Program-made: the position numbers and the translations under genes | Assembly (NCBI GenBank): GCA_030949325.1 | Contig: JAUZSQ010000089.1 | Coordinates: 1 to 64,000 of the forward strand | Length of the DNA: 64,000 nucleotides | Direction of reading: 5' to 3' | Source of the DNA: Sulfurovum sp. | GTDB lineage: Bacteria; Campylobacterota; Campylobacteria; Campylobacterales; Sulfurovaceae | Notes under the pieces: generated by a model | What the model saw: the letters and a program-made list of their open reading frames with translations, nothing else | What the model was told of the DNA's origin: nothing | Databases searched by the model: none | Shown: in pieces, positions 9,254 to 19,028 of the stretch | How the letters are laid out: every line of letters begins with the position of its first letter | Position numbering within the stretch: position 1 is the first letter of the stretch

Positions 9254-10782
9254 ATGGCAAAGCGTACGGCGATTATTGATATTGGTTCCAACTCAGCAAG
9301 ACTGGTCATTTTTGAAAAGACAAGCCATTATGGATTTCACCTTATTTGTGAACAAAAATCCAAAGTACGTATTGGTGAAGGTGCCTATGCCAAAGAGGGT
9401 TATTTGCAGCCCATTGGTATCAAACGAGCCTTTCTTACTCTCAAAGCCTTTTTATATACTATCAAAAAATATGAAGCCCACAAAACCCTTTGTGTGGCTA
9501 CTTCGGCTATTAGAGATGCACCCAATGGCAAAATATTTGTCGATTGGATATACCAAGAACTAGGGCTACCTATCAAAATTATTGATGGACAAAAAGAAGC
9601 CAAATATGGTGCTATCTCTGCGTCTAATCTCTTGCCTATTGATGAAGGTATTAGCATTGATATTGGTGGAGGTTCTTCGGATATGGCTTTACTCAAACAG
9701 GGTCAAATTATAGAAACCTATTCTCTTAATCTTGGTACTGTGCGTCTGAAAGAGCTCTTTTTTGACCATGAAAAAGACAATCCTTATGCTAGGGAGGAAG
9801 CCAAAGCCTATATCAAAAATGAACTTCAAAATCTTCCTTCTACCTTTAGACATGCTTTAGCTATTGGTATTGGTGGTACGGCAAGGACACTTAGCAAAGG
9901 GATTATGAAGCTTTCTAGCTATCCTTTGGATAAGCTTCATGCCTTTTCGTATTCTATCGAAACCTATCATAAGTATCTTCATGCGATTCCTCTGTCTTCC
10001 ATGAAAGACCTCAAACAATTTTCACTCAAAAAAAACCGTTATGACACCATACGAGAAGGGACACTTATCTTTAATCAAATCCTCTCTCATATCGGAGCCA
10101 AGAGGGTAATGTGTTCTTCTGTAGGTGTCAGAGAGGGCGTATTTTTGGAACACTTACTCAAAGAGGATAGGCTTAAATTCCCCGACCAAATAAATCCTAG
10201 TGTTGCTTCTATTTTAGACAGGTTCAAACCTCTTGTATGGAGTGAAAAAAAACGAAAAAATAGACTCAAAATTGCTTCTGAACTCTATGAAGTATTGACT
10301 CCCGTCATTGAGTGTGAACAAAATTACAAAAAAAAGAATTACGTTGGGCATTACAACTTTCCAACATAGGCAAAACACTCACCATCTACAAAACACACCA
10401 ACACGCCTTTTATATCGCCATGCACGAACTCAATTATGGATTTACCCATAGGCAAATGCTCTTGATTTCTGCATTGTTAAGAATGCATGGTCGTGTACTA
10501 CTGTATAAACCTCTATATGAACAATATAAAGCACTTCTCCCTCCAAAGCAAACCTTGGCTTGGTTGTCCTTTATTTATTCACTGTCGGTCTTTTTACATG
10601 AAGCTTCTAATGATGCGAATATTCACTTTAGCTATGAGAATAATACCTTACATATCACAGCAGACAAATCCCTCTACCTTGCCAATGAGCGTATTCACAC
10701 CATACAAAAGCCTCTTGATTTTGAGATTGTCATAGAAGATGCTTCTAGTGTACCTAGCCATAGCGATTTGGGTATATTATGA
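9254..10782 (+). CDS. Ppx/GppA family phosphatase, long form with HD-like C-terminal domain (one frameshift)
   Basis: Exopolyphosphatase or guanosine pentaphosphate phosphohydrolase. ASKHA-type motifs: IIDIGSNSARLVIFE, CVATSAIRDAPNG, SIDIGGGSSDMAL and AIGIGGTARTLSKG. The first frame ends at 10369. The C-terminal domain (KELRWALQLSNIGKTLTIY, then HELNYGFTHRQMLLISALLR, HD-like) continues in another frame; one missing A in the A8 run at 10328-10335 joins them into about 509 residues. ATG 9254 follows GTAGG. A shorter paralogue lies at 30742-31644. The stop overlaps the MNT-HEPN start (ATGA). Confidence 0.88.
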
Positions 10783-11519
10783 GGTTATCAAATAAAGAAA
10801 TGAATGCAATCAAGCATAGTTTTGATAATATATTTAATAGTGGTGAGATTTATATTTTTGGTTCGCGTGTCGATGATAGTCAGAAAGGTGGAGATATAGA
10901 CCTTTATATTTGTACAGAAGAAACAGAGAATCTAAGAGAGAAAAAGATAGATTTTTTGACAGAGCTAAAAGAATGCATAGGTGACCAAAAGATAGATATT
11001 TTGATATCAAGAGATAAAAGTAGAACGATTGAAAAAGAAGCATTATATCAAGGAGTAGTATTGGATACCAAAATATTAAAATTACAAAAATATTTAAATG
11101 AGTGTAGTAAACATAAACTAAGAATAGAAAAATCGTATGCAAAAGTGAAGCATATCTTTCCTCTATCTGCACGAAGGTATGAAAACTTAGAAGATGAGGA
11201 AGTTGAAGCTATTGACCAATATCTTTTTAGATTCTCTAAACTTCAAGATACTTTGGGCAAAAGAGTATTTAAATTGATACTCTCTGAGTATGAAGATGGT
11301 ATTGAACAGCTCACTTTCTTGGATATACTCAATGGATTAGAAAAAATAGGGGCATTGGAAGATGTCAATATATGGAAAAGGTTGAGAGATATTAGAAACG
11401 ATATTTCACATCAATACGATGATGAACCCGAAGATATGGCAGAAGCTTTAAATAATATTTTTGCATACAAAGAGGAACTTATCGGTATTTTTGATAAGAT
11501 AGAGTATTTTATCAAATAG
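10779..11519 (+). CDS. Single-chain MNT-HEPN protein (nucleotidyltransferase fused to HEPN toxin-type domain)
   Basis: 246 residues. The N-terminal part is a minimal nucleotidyltransferase: IYIFGSRVDDSQKGGDIDLYI contains GS followed by DxD, as in MntA antitoxins that AMPylate their toxin. The C-terminal part (about 110-246) is a HepT/HEPN-like helical domain (DQYLFRFSKLQDTLGKRVF) with the RNase motif R-x4-H-x-Y in RDIRNDISHQY. Known HepT-MntA systems encode the two as separate genes; here both lie in one uninterrupted frame. The start overlaps the Ppx/GppA stop by 4 bp. Since the sequence contains indels, an artefactual fusion of two overlapping genes cannot be excluded. Role: a toxin-antitoxin or defence module (inference). 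Confidence 0.75.
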   Translation: MRLSNKEMNAIKHSFDNIFNSGEIYIFGSRVDDSQKGGDIDLYICTEETENLREKKIDFLTELKECIGDQKIDILISRDKSRTIEKEALYQGVVLDTKILKLQKYLNECSKHKLRIEKSYAKVKHIFPLSARRYENLEDEEVEAIDQYLFRFSKLQDTLGKRVFKLILSEYEDGIEQLTFLDILNGLEKIGALEDVNIWKRLRDIRNDISHQYDDEPEDMAEALNNIFAYKEELIGIFDKIEYFIK

Positions 11520-11541
11520 GGCTTGAATTTGAGAGGAAGCA

Positions 11542-11568
11542 AAGATACTAAACTAGGTTTAGTATCTT
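11542..11568 (+). terminator. Hairpin after the MNT-HEPN gene
   Basis: A 12-bp stem (AGATACTAAAC pairing with GTTTAGTATCT plus one outer A-U pair) with loop TAG begins 22 bp after the stop codon. There is only a weak T-rich tail, so this is a probable but not classical terminator. Confidence 0.5.
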
Positions 11569-11639
11569 AGTCTACTATTTTACCCATAAAAACTTCACTC
11601 ATTTAAGTTATTATTTAGTGAAATATTGTAAAAATACAC

Positions 11640-11744
11640 TTGTGTAGATGCATACCATTTACTAGAGAGAGTTAGGTCGGAAACTTATTACTCCTTCTTT
11701 TTTCAAAGCTTCTGTATCCTTTTGGGTATAGGAGCTTTTTTTTT
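11640..11744 (+). ncRNA. Candidate small antisense-like RNA ending in a strong terminator
   Basis: There is no ORF of note here, yet a strong intrinsic terminator closes it at 11744. Two internal segments, AGGTCGGAA (11674-11682) and CTCCTTCTT (11691-11699), are exact complements of TTCCGACCT (11820-11828) and AAGAAGGAG (11800-11808) in the next small mRNA. Those target segments are the early codons and the ribosome binding site. The order of the segments is right for antiparallel pairing of two plus-strand RNAs. The 5' end is not defined; a weak -10-like TATTGT at 11624-11629 is the best promoter candidate. Confidence 0.5.
11707..11744 (+). terminator. Strong rho-independent terminator
   Basis: AGCTTCTGTATCC and GGGTATAGGAGCT form a 13-bp RNA stem (three G-U pairs) with a TTTT loop, followed directly by a run of nine T. 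The G-U pairs work only in the plus-strand RNA, which fixes the direction. No protein gene lies just upstream on this strand. Confidence 0.8.
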
Positions 11745-11755
11745 GGGTGTAAGGG

Positions 11756-11784
11756 GAGATTGTCACATCATGATGTACAGTCTC
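11756..11784 (+). promoter_or_regulatory. Leader hairpin upstream of the small peptide gene
   Basis: GAGATTGT pairs with ACAGTCTC and, after a bulged C, ACATC pairs with GATGT around a 2-nt tip. This stable hairpin stands 15 nt before the ribosome binding site of the 24-residue ORF and could be the 5' end structure of its mRNA. Confidence 0.5.
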
Positions 11785-11814
11785 ATGGGATAAGGAAAGA
11801 AGAAGGAGGACAAT

Positions 11815-11889
11815 ATGCATTCCGACCTGCATACTATCGTGTATCTTGTGATAGCTATATCTTATATAGTTCTTGCATTTTTGCATTAA
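11815..11889 (+). CDS. 24-residue hydrophobic peptide, candidate type I toxin
   Basis: ATG 11815 is preceded by AGAAGGAGG (11801-11809) with 5-nt spacing, one of the best ribosome binding sites in the window. The peptide begins MHSDLH, continues TIVYLVIAISYIVLAFL (a single membrane span) and ends in H. Size, hydrophobicity and the complementary upstream RNA resemble type I toxin-antitoxin loci (TisB/IstR, ShoB/OhsC or Zor/Orz style), but I recognise no sequence family. It lies in an accessory patch beside an MNT-HEPN gene and a broken protease gene. Toxicity and regulation are inference. Confidence 0.5.
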   Translation: MHSDLHTIVYLVIAISYIVLAFLH

Positions 11890-11895
11890 AAAAGT

Positions 11896-11915
11896 CAGAG
11901 GATTTAAATCCTCTG
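11896..11915. terminator. 20-bp palindrome after the small peptide gene
   Basis: CAGAGGATTTAAATCCTCTG is a perfect inverted repeat 6 bp after the peptide stop. It is a probable transcript end hairpin for the small mRNA, although no long T-run follows. Confidence 0.45.
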
Positions 11916-11991
11916 TCTCTCGCCTTAACAAATATCAAATAAACTTATCTCTTCAAATTCAAACATAACAATTTCATATTTTTCTAAAAAC

Positions 11992-12711
11992 TTATTCAAA
12001 ATTTCTGTTAGTTCTATTGGTATCAAAAGTATAATCTATTTCATGGACATCTAAAAACATTGTAGCAACATTTGCTTTTATAGCTAGATTAACATTTTCT
12101 GCTAATTTAGCATAAATAACACCTACAATACTACCTGTATTATCTAAAAGAGGTCCTCCACTATTACCAGACTGTACAGGTGCAGTTAATTGTAGTGTTG
12201 TAGTATCATTAAATAAATCTGTAAGTGAACTAACATTTCTACCACTTCTGAATTTTAGATATGTTTCACTATGTTCAGTGGATGTTAATATTGCTAAATA
12301 ATTTGTCCTGACAATAAATTTTATTTTTGCAGAAGAGATAACTCCATCTCTTATAATGTTAATATTACGACATGAATCAACAACATGTTGATTTGTGATT
12401 ATATGTATAGGATACAACTTCTTTTTTAGGTTTTTCTTGTTTTGTATAGGTATAATCATATATAGGTATTGATAATCTTCCAACAGGATATCCCTGTTGA
12501 TCTTTATACTGACTGCTTATAGGCAGTTTAATTTCTACTCGACGTTTTTTTGACTTTCCAAAAACTAATACACTTCGAATATCAATAAAAAGATTATTAA
12601 TATCTGTTGGTACAACAATTATATTAAATCTACTCTTTGGTAGATAACGGGGTATGTGCCATATTTTAGAGAGAGTAGTTTATACTTGTAGCTGTCTTTT
12701 TGGGAGTCATT
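11992..12711 (-). pseudogene. Trypsin-like serine protease, frameshifted and lacking the catalytic Asp
   Basis: The intact C-terminal frame (12483 to 11992) has ITNQHVVDSC (catalytic His), SGNSGGPLLDN (catalytic Ser) and a final beta-barrel strand. The catalytic Asp position reads TNYLAIL where the family has NDLAIL, so Asp is replaced by Tyr. Upstream, coding sequence runs on in another frame (PTDINNLFIDIRSVLVFGKS, then KRRVEIKLPISSQYKDQQGY) to a possible ATG at 12711, with at least two frame breaks. The usual GSGF segment before the His motif is not seen. It is probably a decayed S1C-type protein. Function unknown. Confidence 0.55.
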
Positions 12712-12717
12712 ATGGGG

Positions 12718-12743
12718 AGAGAAAAGGCTTAAGCCTTTTCTCT
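12718..12743. terminator. 26-bp palindrome downstream of ilvC
   Basis: Perfect inverted repeat centred on GGCTTAAGCC with AAAA/TTTT arms. It lies 7 bp beyond the ilvC stop codon and reads as a hairpin in both directions, so it may end transcription from both ilvC and the converging side. Confidence 0.7.
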
Positions 12744-12749
12744 TTGGTC

Positions 12750-13778
<1,029 letters not shown>

Positions 13779-13855
13779 TTATCCTTTGTGAATTGAAAAT
13801 TTTGAGGATTATACCGAAAGATTGCTTATTGTTTAAAGATTTTATGGATTTATGT

Positions 13856-13861
13856 TATAAT
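13856..13861 (+). promoter_or_regulatory. Extended -10 promoter for the NfeD/SPFH pair
   Basis: TGTTATAAT lies 27 bp before the NfeD-like start, in the region between ilvC and this divergent pair. Confidence 0.5.
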
Positions 13862-13888
13862 TAATGAGAAGTGACAGGAAGGAAAAAT

Positions 13889-14347
13889 ATGTTTATACTA
13901 CTCAACGAAACCATTTTATGGTGGCATTGGATTGTTTTTGGCGTTGTCTTGTTGATAATAGAAATGAATACAGGTACTTTTGTGACTTTGGGTTTAGGAC
14001 TTGCGATGATGATTGTAGGACTTTTAGACCTTTTTATGGATTTGTCATTTATCACAGAAATCATCATTTTCTCTGTCTGTTCTATTTTGTTTTTTGTCAC
14101 ATGGAAGCGTTGGTTGAAAACGCCAACGGTGACAAGTATCGGACAATCTAATCATACTTTTGACACCTTAGGTACGGTTAGCTCTGAGATACTCAAGCAC
14201 CAAAAAGGCAGGGTAACATTTGATACCCCCGTCCTAGGAACAAGTACTTGGATAGCTACATCGGACGAAACCCTTAGCGAAAATACACGTATTAAGATAG
14301 TAGATATTAAGGGACAACTTATGCTTGTCTCACCTCACACACATTAG
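13889..14347 (+). CDS. NfeD-like membrane protein
   Basis: Short NfeD-type partner of SPFH proteins. Three or so membrane spans (WWHWIVFGVVLLIIEMNTG, LGLGLAMMIVGLLDLFM, ITEIIIFSVCSILFFVTW) precede a C-terminal OB-fold (LGTVSSEILKHQKGRVTFDTP to VDIKGQLMLVSP). About 152 residues. AGGAAGGA before ATG 13889 decides the start over upstream GTG 13871. The SPFH gene follows 9 bp downstream, the common pairing for this family. Thought to act in membrane microdomain or protein quality control; no direct evidence here. Confidence 0.82.
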   Translation: MFILLNETILWWHWIVFGVVLLIIEMNTGTFVTLGLGLAMMIVGLLDLFMDLSFITEIIIFSVCSILFFVTWKRWLKTPTVTSIGQSNHTFDTLGTVSSEILKHQKGRVTFDTPVLGTSTWIATSDETLSENTRIKIVDIKGQLMLVSPHTH

Positions 14348-14356
14348 GAGCAAACT

Positions 14357-15216
14357 ATGGAAGCATTAACCGTCGTCAGCGTTTTAGCAGTACTTATCAT
14401 CATCACCCTTTACAAAGGTATCAACATCGTCCCTCAAGGGGAAGAGTGGTTGGTAGAGAGACTTGGGAAATTTTCTCGTGTGCTTCACCCCTGGACTCAA
14501 TGTCATTATCCCTTATTTGGAGTCAGTACGACAAAAGATTACGACTAGAGATATCATCTTAGATATTCCACAGCAAGAAGTTATTACGCGTGACAATGCT
14601 GTCATAGAGACCAATGCCATTGCCTTTATTCGTGTAACCAAGCCCGAATATGCTTTGTATGGAGTAGAAGACTTTAGGGTAGCGATTCAGCAGTTGATTA
14701 TGACTACTTTGCGTTCTATCTTGGGTGAGATGACTTTGGATGAAGCCCTTTCCAATCGTGAACACATCAAAAATAAGCTCAAAGAAGCTATCTTGGATGA
14801 TGTAGCAGATTGGGGTGTGACGGTAAAATCTGTAGAAATACAAGATATAAATCCTAGTGCTTCTATGCAAGAATCTATGGAACGTCAAGCAGCAGCAGAG
14901 CGTGAAAGACGTGCGATAGAGACCACGGCAGAGGGTCAAAAAAAACGCAGCGATACTCGAAGCTGATGGTAAACTTGCAGCTGCCGAAAGAGAAGCCAAA
15001 GGACAAATCCTTTTGGCAAATGCTTCAGCAGAAGCGATTAGAGTGATAAGTGAAAATATCAAAGACCAAGAACTCCCTGCTATGTTTTTGTTGGGTGACC
15101 GTTATATCAATACCTTGGAGAAAATGACAGAGAGTCCCAATGCAAAATTTGTGGTCTATCCTGCTGACTTACAAGTTGCGATTAAAGGGATGCTAGGGAA
15201 TGTCTTCAATAAATAA
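14357..15216 (+). CDS. SPFH/stomatin-like (band 7, QmcA-type) membrane protein (two frameshifts)
   Basis: N-terminal membrane segment (VVSVLAVLIIITLYKGINIV), then a band 7 domain: VPQGEEWLVERLGKFSRVLHPG, LDIPQQEVITRDNAVIETNAI, LGEMTLDEALSNREHI, followed by a coiled coil rich in Ala/Glu (RQAAAERERRAIETTAEGQ). An extra C near 14491 and an extra A in the A8 run at 14938-14945 split it into three frames; joined, it gives about 286 residues ending DLQVAIKGMLGNVFNK. Paired with the NfeD-like gene upstream. Its end overlaps the start region of ligA. Confidence 0.88.
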
Positions 15217-17170
15217 TATGAACAAGCAAAGCTATCCTAGCTATATCAAGACACTTAAACAATGGGCATATGCCTATTATGTAGAAGACAATCCTCTGGC
15301 AACGGATGAAGAGTATGATGAGCTTTATCATGCTGTCTTAGACTATGAGACAATGTATCCAGAAGAAAGGGCAGAAGATTCGCCTACTTTACGTGTGGGG
15401 GGCATGGTGCGTGAAGCGTTTAGCAAAGGCACACATATCAAACGTATGTGGAGTATGGAAGATGTATTTACGCTTTCCCAAGTCCAAGAATGGCTTGATA
15501 GAACGCATAAAAAAGTAGAATCCTCAGGGTATTTTTGTGAGCCTAAGTTTGATGGTGCCAGTATGAATCTACTCTATGAAAAAGGTGTCTTGGTCTCTGC
15601 GATTACGCGTGGCGATGGCTTAATAGGAGAGAATGTCACCGACAATGTACGCACCATGCATTCTGTACCTTTACGTATTGATTATGAAGAACGCATTGAA
15701 ATTCGTGGAGAAGTGGTGATTCGTAAAGATGATTTTGAGGCGATGAACAAAGAAAGAGCAAAAGAAGGATTATACCTCTTTTCCAATCCTCGTAATTCAG
15801 CCTCAGGTAGTCTTCGACAATTGGATTCTAGTGTTACAGCCAAACGCCGTTTGGTATTTTATCCTTGGGGTTTGGGTGAAAATACGTTGAGTGAAACAAA
15901 ACTCTCTAGTAAAATGGATTTTATTTATACGCTAGGTTTTCTTTCACCTCCTCATGTGCAGTTGTGTCAAAATACACAAGAGATAGAAGCGTTTTATCAA
16001 AAGCTCATTACTCTTCGTGAAGACATCCCTATGATGATGGATGGTATGGTCATCAAGATTGATGAAATAGACAAGCAAGAGATACTAGGCTATACGGGTA
16101 AATTCCCTAAATGGATGTGTGCGTATAAGTTTCCTGCTGTAGAAAAGGTTACCCAAGTCAATGCTATGACTATTCAAGTAGGACGTACAGGGGTTCTAAC
16201 TCCCGTAGCAGAACTTGAACCCGTAGAGATAGATGGTGCAATCATTTCCCGTGCGACTTTGCATAATTTTGAAGAGATAGAACGTAAAGGGCTTATGATA
16301 CACGATAGTGTGATTCTTATCCGTTCTGGTGATGTCATTCCCAAGATTACCAAAGTCTTGAGCGATAGAAGAGATGGAACGCAAATACCAATACTGCGAC
16401 CTACACACTGCCCCACTTGTCAAAGCGAAGTCCTAGACGAAGGCATACAAATCAAATGTCCCAATATGGAGTGTTCTGATAGGGTGATTATGGCTTTGAG
16501 TCATTTTGCCTCCAAAAGCCGTATGAATATTGACGGTTTGGGTAGCAAGATTGTAGAAATACTCGTCACTCAAAACAAAGTCAAAGATATTTTGGGACTT
16601 TATACACTCAAAGCCGAAGATTTAGAAGGATTAGATGGCTTCAAAGAAAAACGTATTAGCAAATTACTTTTAAGCATAGCCGATACCAAAGGCACAGACT
16701 TGGCTCGTGTACTCTCTGCTATAGGTATCGAACATATTGGTCAAACCGTGAGTAAAGTCTTGGCAGAAACCTTTGGTTTAGAGATTATAAATGTCAGCCA
16801 AGAAGCCCTTATCGCCATAGACGGCGTAGGTGAAGAGATGGCAAAATCGCTTGTTGAGTATATGCAAAATAATCAAGCCTTTGTTTTAGCATTGTTTGCA
16901 CATATTAATCCCAGCATTATCCAAAAAGTCCAAGCCAAAGAAAATCCTTTTAAAGGTAAGTCTATTGTCCTAACGGGTACGATGAGTCAAGGTAGAGAGG
17001 TGGTGAAGAAGATGTTAGAAGATTTGGGTGCCAAAATCGCTTCTTCTGTGAGCAAAAAAACCGATTTTCTTATCTATGGAGAAAAAGCAGGAAGTAAACT
17101 GACCAAAGCCGATACTTTAGGGGTCAAGACTTTGGATGAAGAGGCATTTATGAGGCTTTCATCTTTCTAA
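15200..17170 (+). CDS. ligA: NAD-dependent DNA ligase
   Basis: Seals nicks in replication and repair using NAD. 656 residues with domain Ia at the N-terminus (YYVEDNPLATDEEYDEL), adenylation motif CEPKFDGAS (active Lys about 116), RGDGLIGENVTDNVRT, OB domain, four-Cys zinc finger (CPTC and later CPNMEC), helix-hairpin-helix repeats and a C-terminal BRCT domain (KSIVLTGTMSQGREVVKKML). Start could be ATG 15200, which overlaps the SPFH gene, or ATG 15218; neither has a clear ribosome binding site. The gene has no frame break. Confidence 0.96.
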   Translation: MSSINNMNKQSYPSYIKTLKQWAYAYYVEDNPLATDEEYDELYHAVLDYETMYPEERAEDSPTLRVGGMVREAFSKGTHIKRMWSMEDVFTLSQVQEWLDRTHKKVESSGYFCEPKFDGASMNLLYEKGVLVSAITRGDGLIGENVTDNVRTMHSVPLRIDYEERIEIRGEVVIRKDDFEAMNKERAKEGLYLFSNPRNSASGSLRQLDSSVTAKRRLVFYPWGLGENTLSETKLSSKMDFIYTLGFLSPPHVQLCQNTQEIEAFYQKLITLREDIPMMMDGMVIKIDEIDKQEILGYTGKFPKWMCAYKFPAVEKVTQVNAMTIQVGRTGVLTPVAELEPVEIDGAIISRATLHNFEEIERKGLMIHDSVILIRSGDVIPKITKVLSDRRDGTQIPILRPTHCPTCQSEVLDEGIQIKCPNMECSDRVIMALSHFASKSRMNIDGLGSKIVEILVTQNKVKDILGLYTLKAEDLEGLDGFKEKRISKLLLSIADTKGTDLARVLSAIGIEHIGQTVSKVLAETFGLEIINVSQEALIAIDGVGEEMAKSLVEYMQNNQAFVLALFAHINPSIIQKVQAKENPFKGKSIVLTGTMSQGREVVKKMLEDLGAKIASSVSKKTDFLIYGEKAGSKLTKADTLGVKTLDEEAFMRLSSF

Positions 17171-17576
17171 AGAGGTGATATTCTTCATTTTTGAGTGCAT
17201 TTTCTACCATGATATTGGGCATGAGGTTGGCATCTATCCAACCTCCTGCTGGACTCATCATTTCTAGCTTATCTTCATGTTTTAGGGTATTGATTTTTTG
17301 TCTTTTGAGTATCTTTTTCTTAGGCTTAGTATCTACTTTATCAAAGTTTACTTCTTCTTTATAATAGATAGTTAGGGTACAATTTTCTTTGTCTTGACAC
17401 CAATCAGGTTTGCCATCTTCGGTATAAAATACTTTTTGTCCATTGTGGTATTCGACTTCAAGGATATAGTATCCTTCTAGTCTAAGTGATTTGGTCAGTA
17501 CAAAGACGACTTTTCCCATACCAAAGACAATAGAGTAAAGTTCATCATGGAGTTTTATATCTTTAAATTTATGCAT
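17148..17576 (-). CDS. Hypothetical protein
   Basis: 142 residues, not recognised. N-terminal half is beta-rich (LYSIVFGMGKVVFVLTKSLRLEGYYILEV) with two Cys (DWCQDKENC). The middle is basic (KKKILKRQK) and the C-terminus is helical. No signal peptide or membrane segment. The tail overlaps the 3' end of ligA by 23 bp, convergent. GGATAACC in minus orientation (AAAAGGATAACCCATG) supports the start. The IS4-type element begins 53 bp upstream of its start codon. Confidence 0.6.
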   Translation of the reverse strand: MHKFKDIKLHDELYSIVFGMGKVVFVLTKSLRLEGYYILEVEYHNGQKVFYTEDGKPDWCQDKENCTLTIYYKEEVNFDKVDTKPKKKILKRQKINTLKHEDKLEMMSPAGGWIDANLMPNIMVENALKNEEYHLFRKMKAS

Positions 17577-17628
17577 GGGTTATCCTTTTATGTGTATGCT
17601 TAGGTGAGTAAAATTATAATGATATAAG

Positions 17629-19028
17629 CATACCTTTCTACACAACTAACTCAAAAGAAAAAGTGCTATTATACAAGTAAAAGAAAAGACATGAATAAAA
17701 GACTAAAAAAAGATATCAGAAGTTAGTAAGAGGTGAGATGAATACAAAACATAAAAGCCAAAGTGGAATGAACCTAGTATTGGAGACAGATGGATGGAGT
17801 CAAGTCCAAGCGTCATGGCGATTTTATAATAATGAAGAAGTAACAATTCCCTCACTCAATGACCCAATCATAGAAGAAGTGGTAGAGCAAAGTAACAAAA
17901 GAGTAGGTAACTATACCTTGGTAGCCTATGATTGGTCAAGCATTTGGACTATAAAAGCATACAAAGAAACAGGAACTTGTGACTAAGAATAAGAAAGGGA
18001 ATGCGAAACAAATAGGCTATGATTTGCAAGGTTCATTGGCAATGGATGAGAAAGGAAATCCTTTGGGTGCCTTTAGCCCAAAACTTAGCAACAAGTGAGA
18101 AGATATACTCAACTTATGATAGCAATATTGATACAAACTTAACGCATTTAGAGGAGTTGGTTCAAAGAACTAAATACATACGAGAAAATTATAAGTTTGA
18201 AAAAGAGTTGGTTGATATTATTGACAGAGAAGGAGATAGTGTAGCCTTAATGAGAGAGTATGAAGCTAATGGTTGGTGCTATCTGATTCGAGCTAAATCA
18301 AATCACAAAGTTTACCTGCCTGACGAGGATAGAGAGGTAAAACAAGGAGATTTGGCAAAAGAATTAACGCTAGGAAGCTACCTTAAAACCATTAAATATA
18401 AAGTGGATAAAAAGATGCAAAAGGTGAAGATATTTGTCAATGAAATAGAGGTAAATATAAAAAGAGATGCCACCAAATCAGTACTTGACGAGGACGGTAA
18501 GCGAAAAACTATCTTCACAGCAGGAAAAAGTATTAAGGCAAGGTTTGTGGTGGAGAGATTGGTTGATGAAGACAATAATATTGTTGCCCAATGGATGCTT
18601 TTGAGCAATGTTCCCAAAGAGGTCACAGCCACAACTATTGGTACTTGGTATTATCATAGATGGAAAATAGAAAGCTATTTTAAACTTCTAAAATCTTCTG
18701 GATTTAATCTTGAAAGTTGGCAACAAGAAACTCCAATGGCTCTGTTTAGAAGACTTCTTGTGGTCTCCTATGCTACATTGTTTGTTTGGAAGATTGAGCG
18801 TTCGGAAGAGAAAATGCTCCTGCTGTTAGAAAGTTTTTAGTGCAACTCTCAGGACGACTTATTGAAAAGAACAAAGAATTTACAACACCTGCTTTTACTA
18901 TCAGGTCTTTGGGTTTTTATGAAGATGATGAATGTTTTAAAGATTCACGATGTTGAGGCTCTTTTTTGCCTTTAAAGAGCAAATCGGATATGATGGGCAT
19001 GGAACTTTGAGTTGTGTAGAAAGGTATG
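17629..19028 (+). mobile_element. Complete IS4-type insertion sequence, 1400 bp
   Basis: Bounded by perfect 19-bp inverted repeats CATACCTTTCTACACAACT (17629-17647) and its complement (19010-19028). An 8-bp direct repeat GATATAAG flanks it at 17621-17628 and 19029-19036. It encodes one broken DDE transposase. It sits between the hypothetical gene at 17.5 kb and tlyA and interrupts no visible ORF. An intact target duplication suggests the insertion is fairly recent. Confidence 0.92.
17738..18975 (+). pseudogene. IS4-family transposase, several frameshifts
   Basis: DDE transposase with the IS4 YREK signature intact: YYHRWKIESYFKLLK (Y-x2-R-x3-E-x6-K). VDIIDREGDS probably holds the second acidic residue; VAYDWSSI is near the first. 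Frames change at about 17945, 17965 and 18065, and again after 18780 and 18900, so no single ORF exists (longest piece 18019-18840). The joined product would be near 400 residues. With four or more breaks in 1.2 kb, real decay is possible, although local sequence errors may contribute. Confidence 0.85.

Noticed and set aside
10328-10335. A8 tract in the ppx/gppA gene as a phase-variation switch
   Set aside because: Phase-variable tracts in this phylum are mostly long G or C runs in surface genes; many similar one-base breaks here point to sequence error.
11672-11690. AGGTCGGAAAC-like stretch as the apical loop of a small SRP RNA
   Set aside because: It only loosely resembles the SRP helix 8 core, lacks the GGAAGCAGCC half and does not fold into the needed long hairpin.
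11662-11931. 89-codon ORF on the minus strand over the small-peptide locus
   Set aside because: It has no ribosome binding site or recognisable family, and it runs through the terminator and hairpins that read well on the plus strand.
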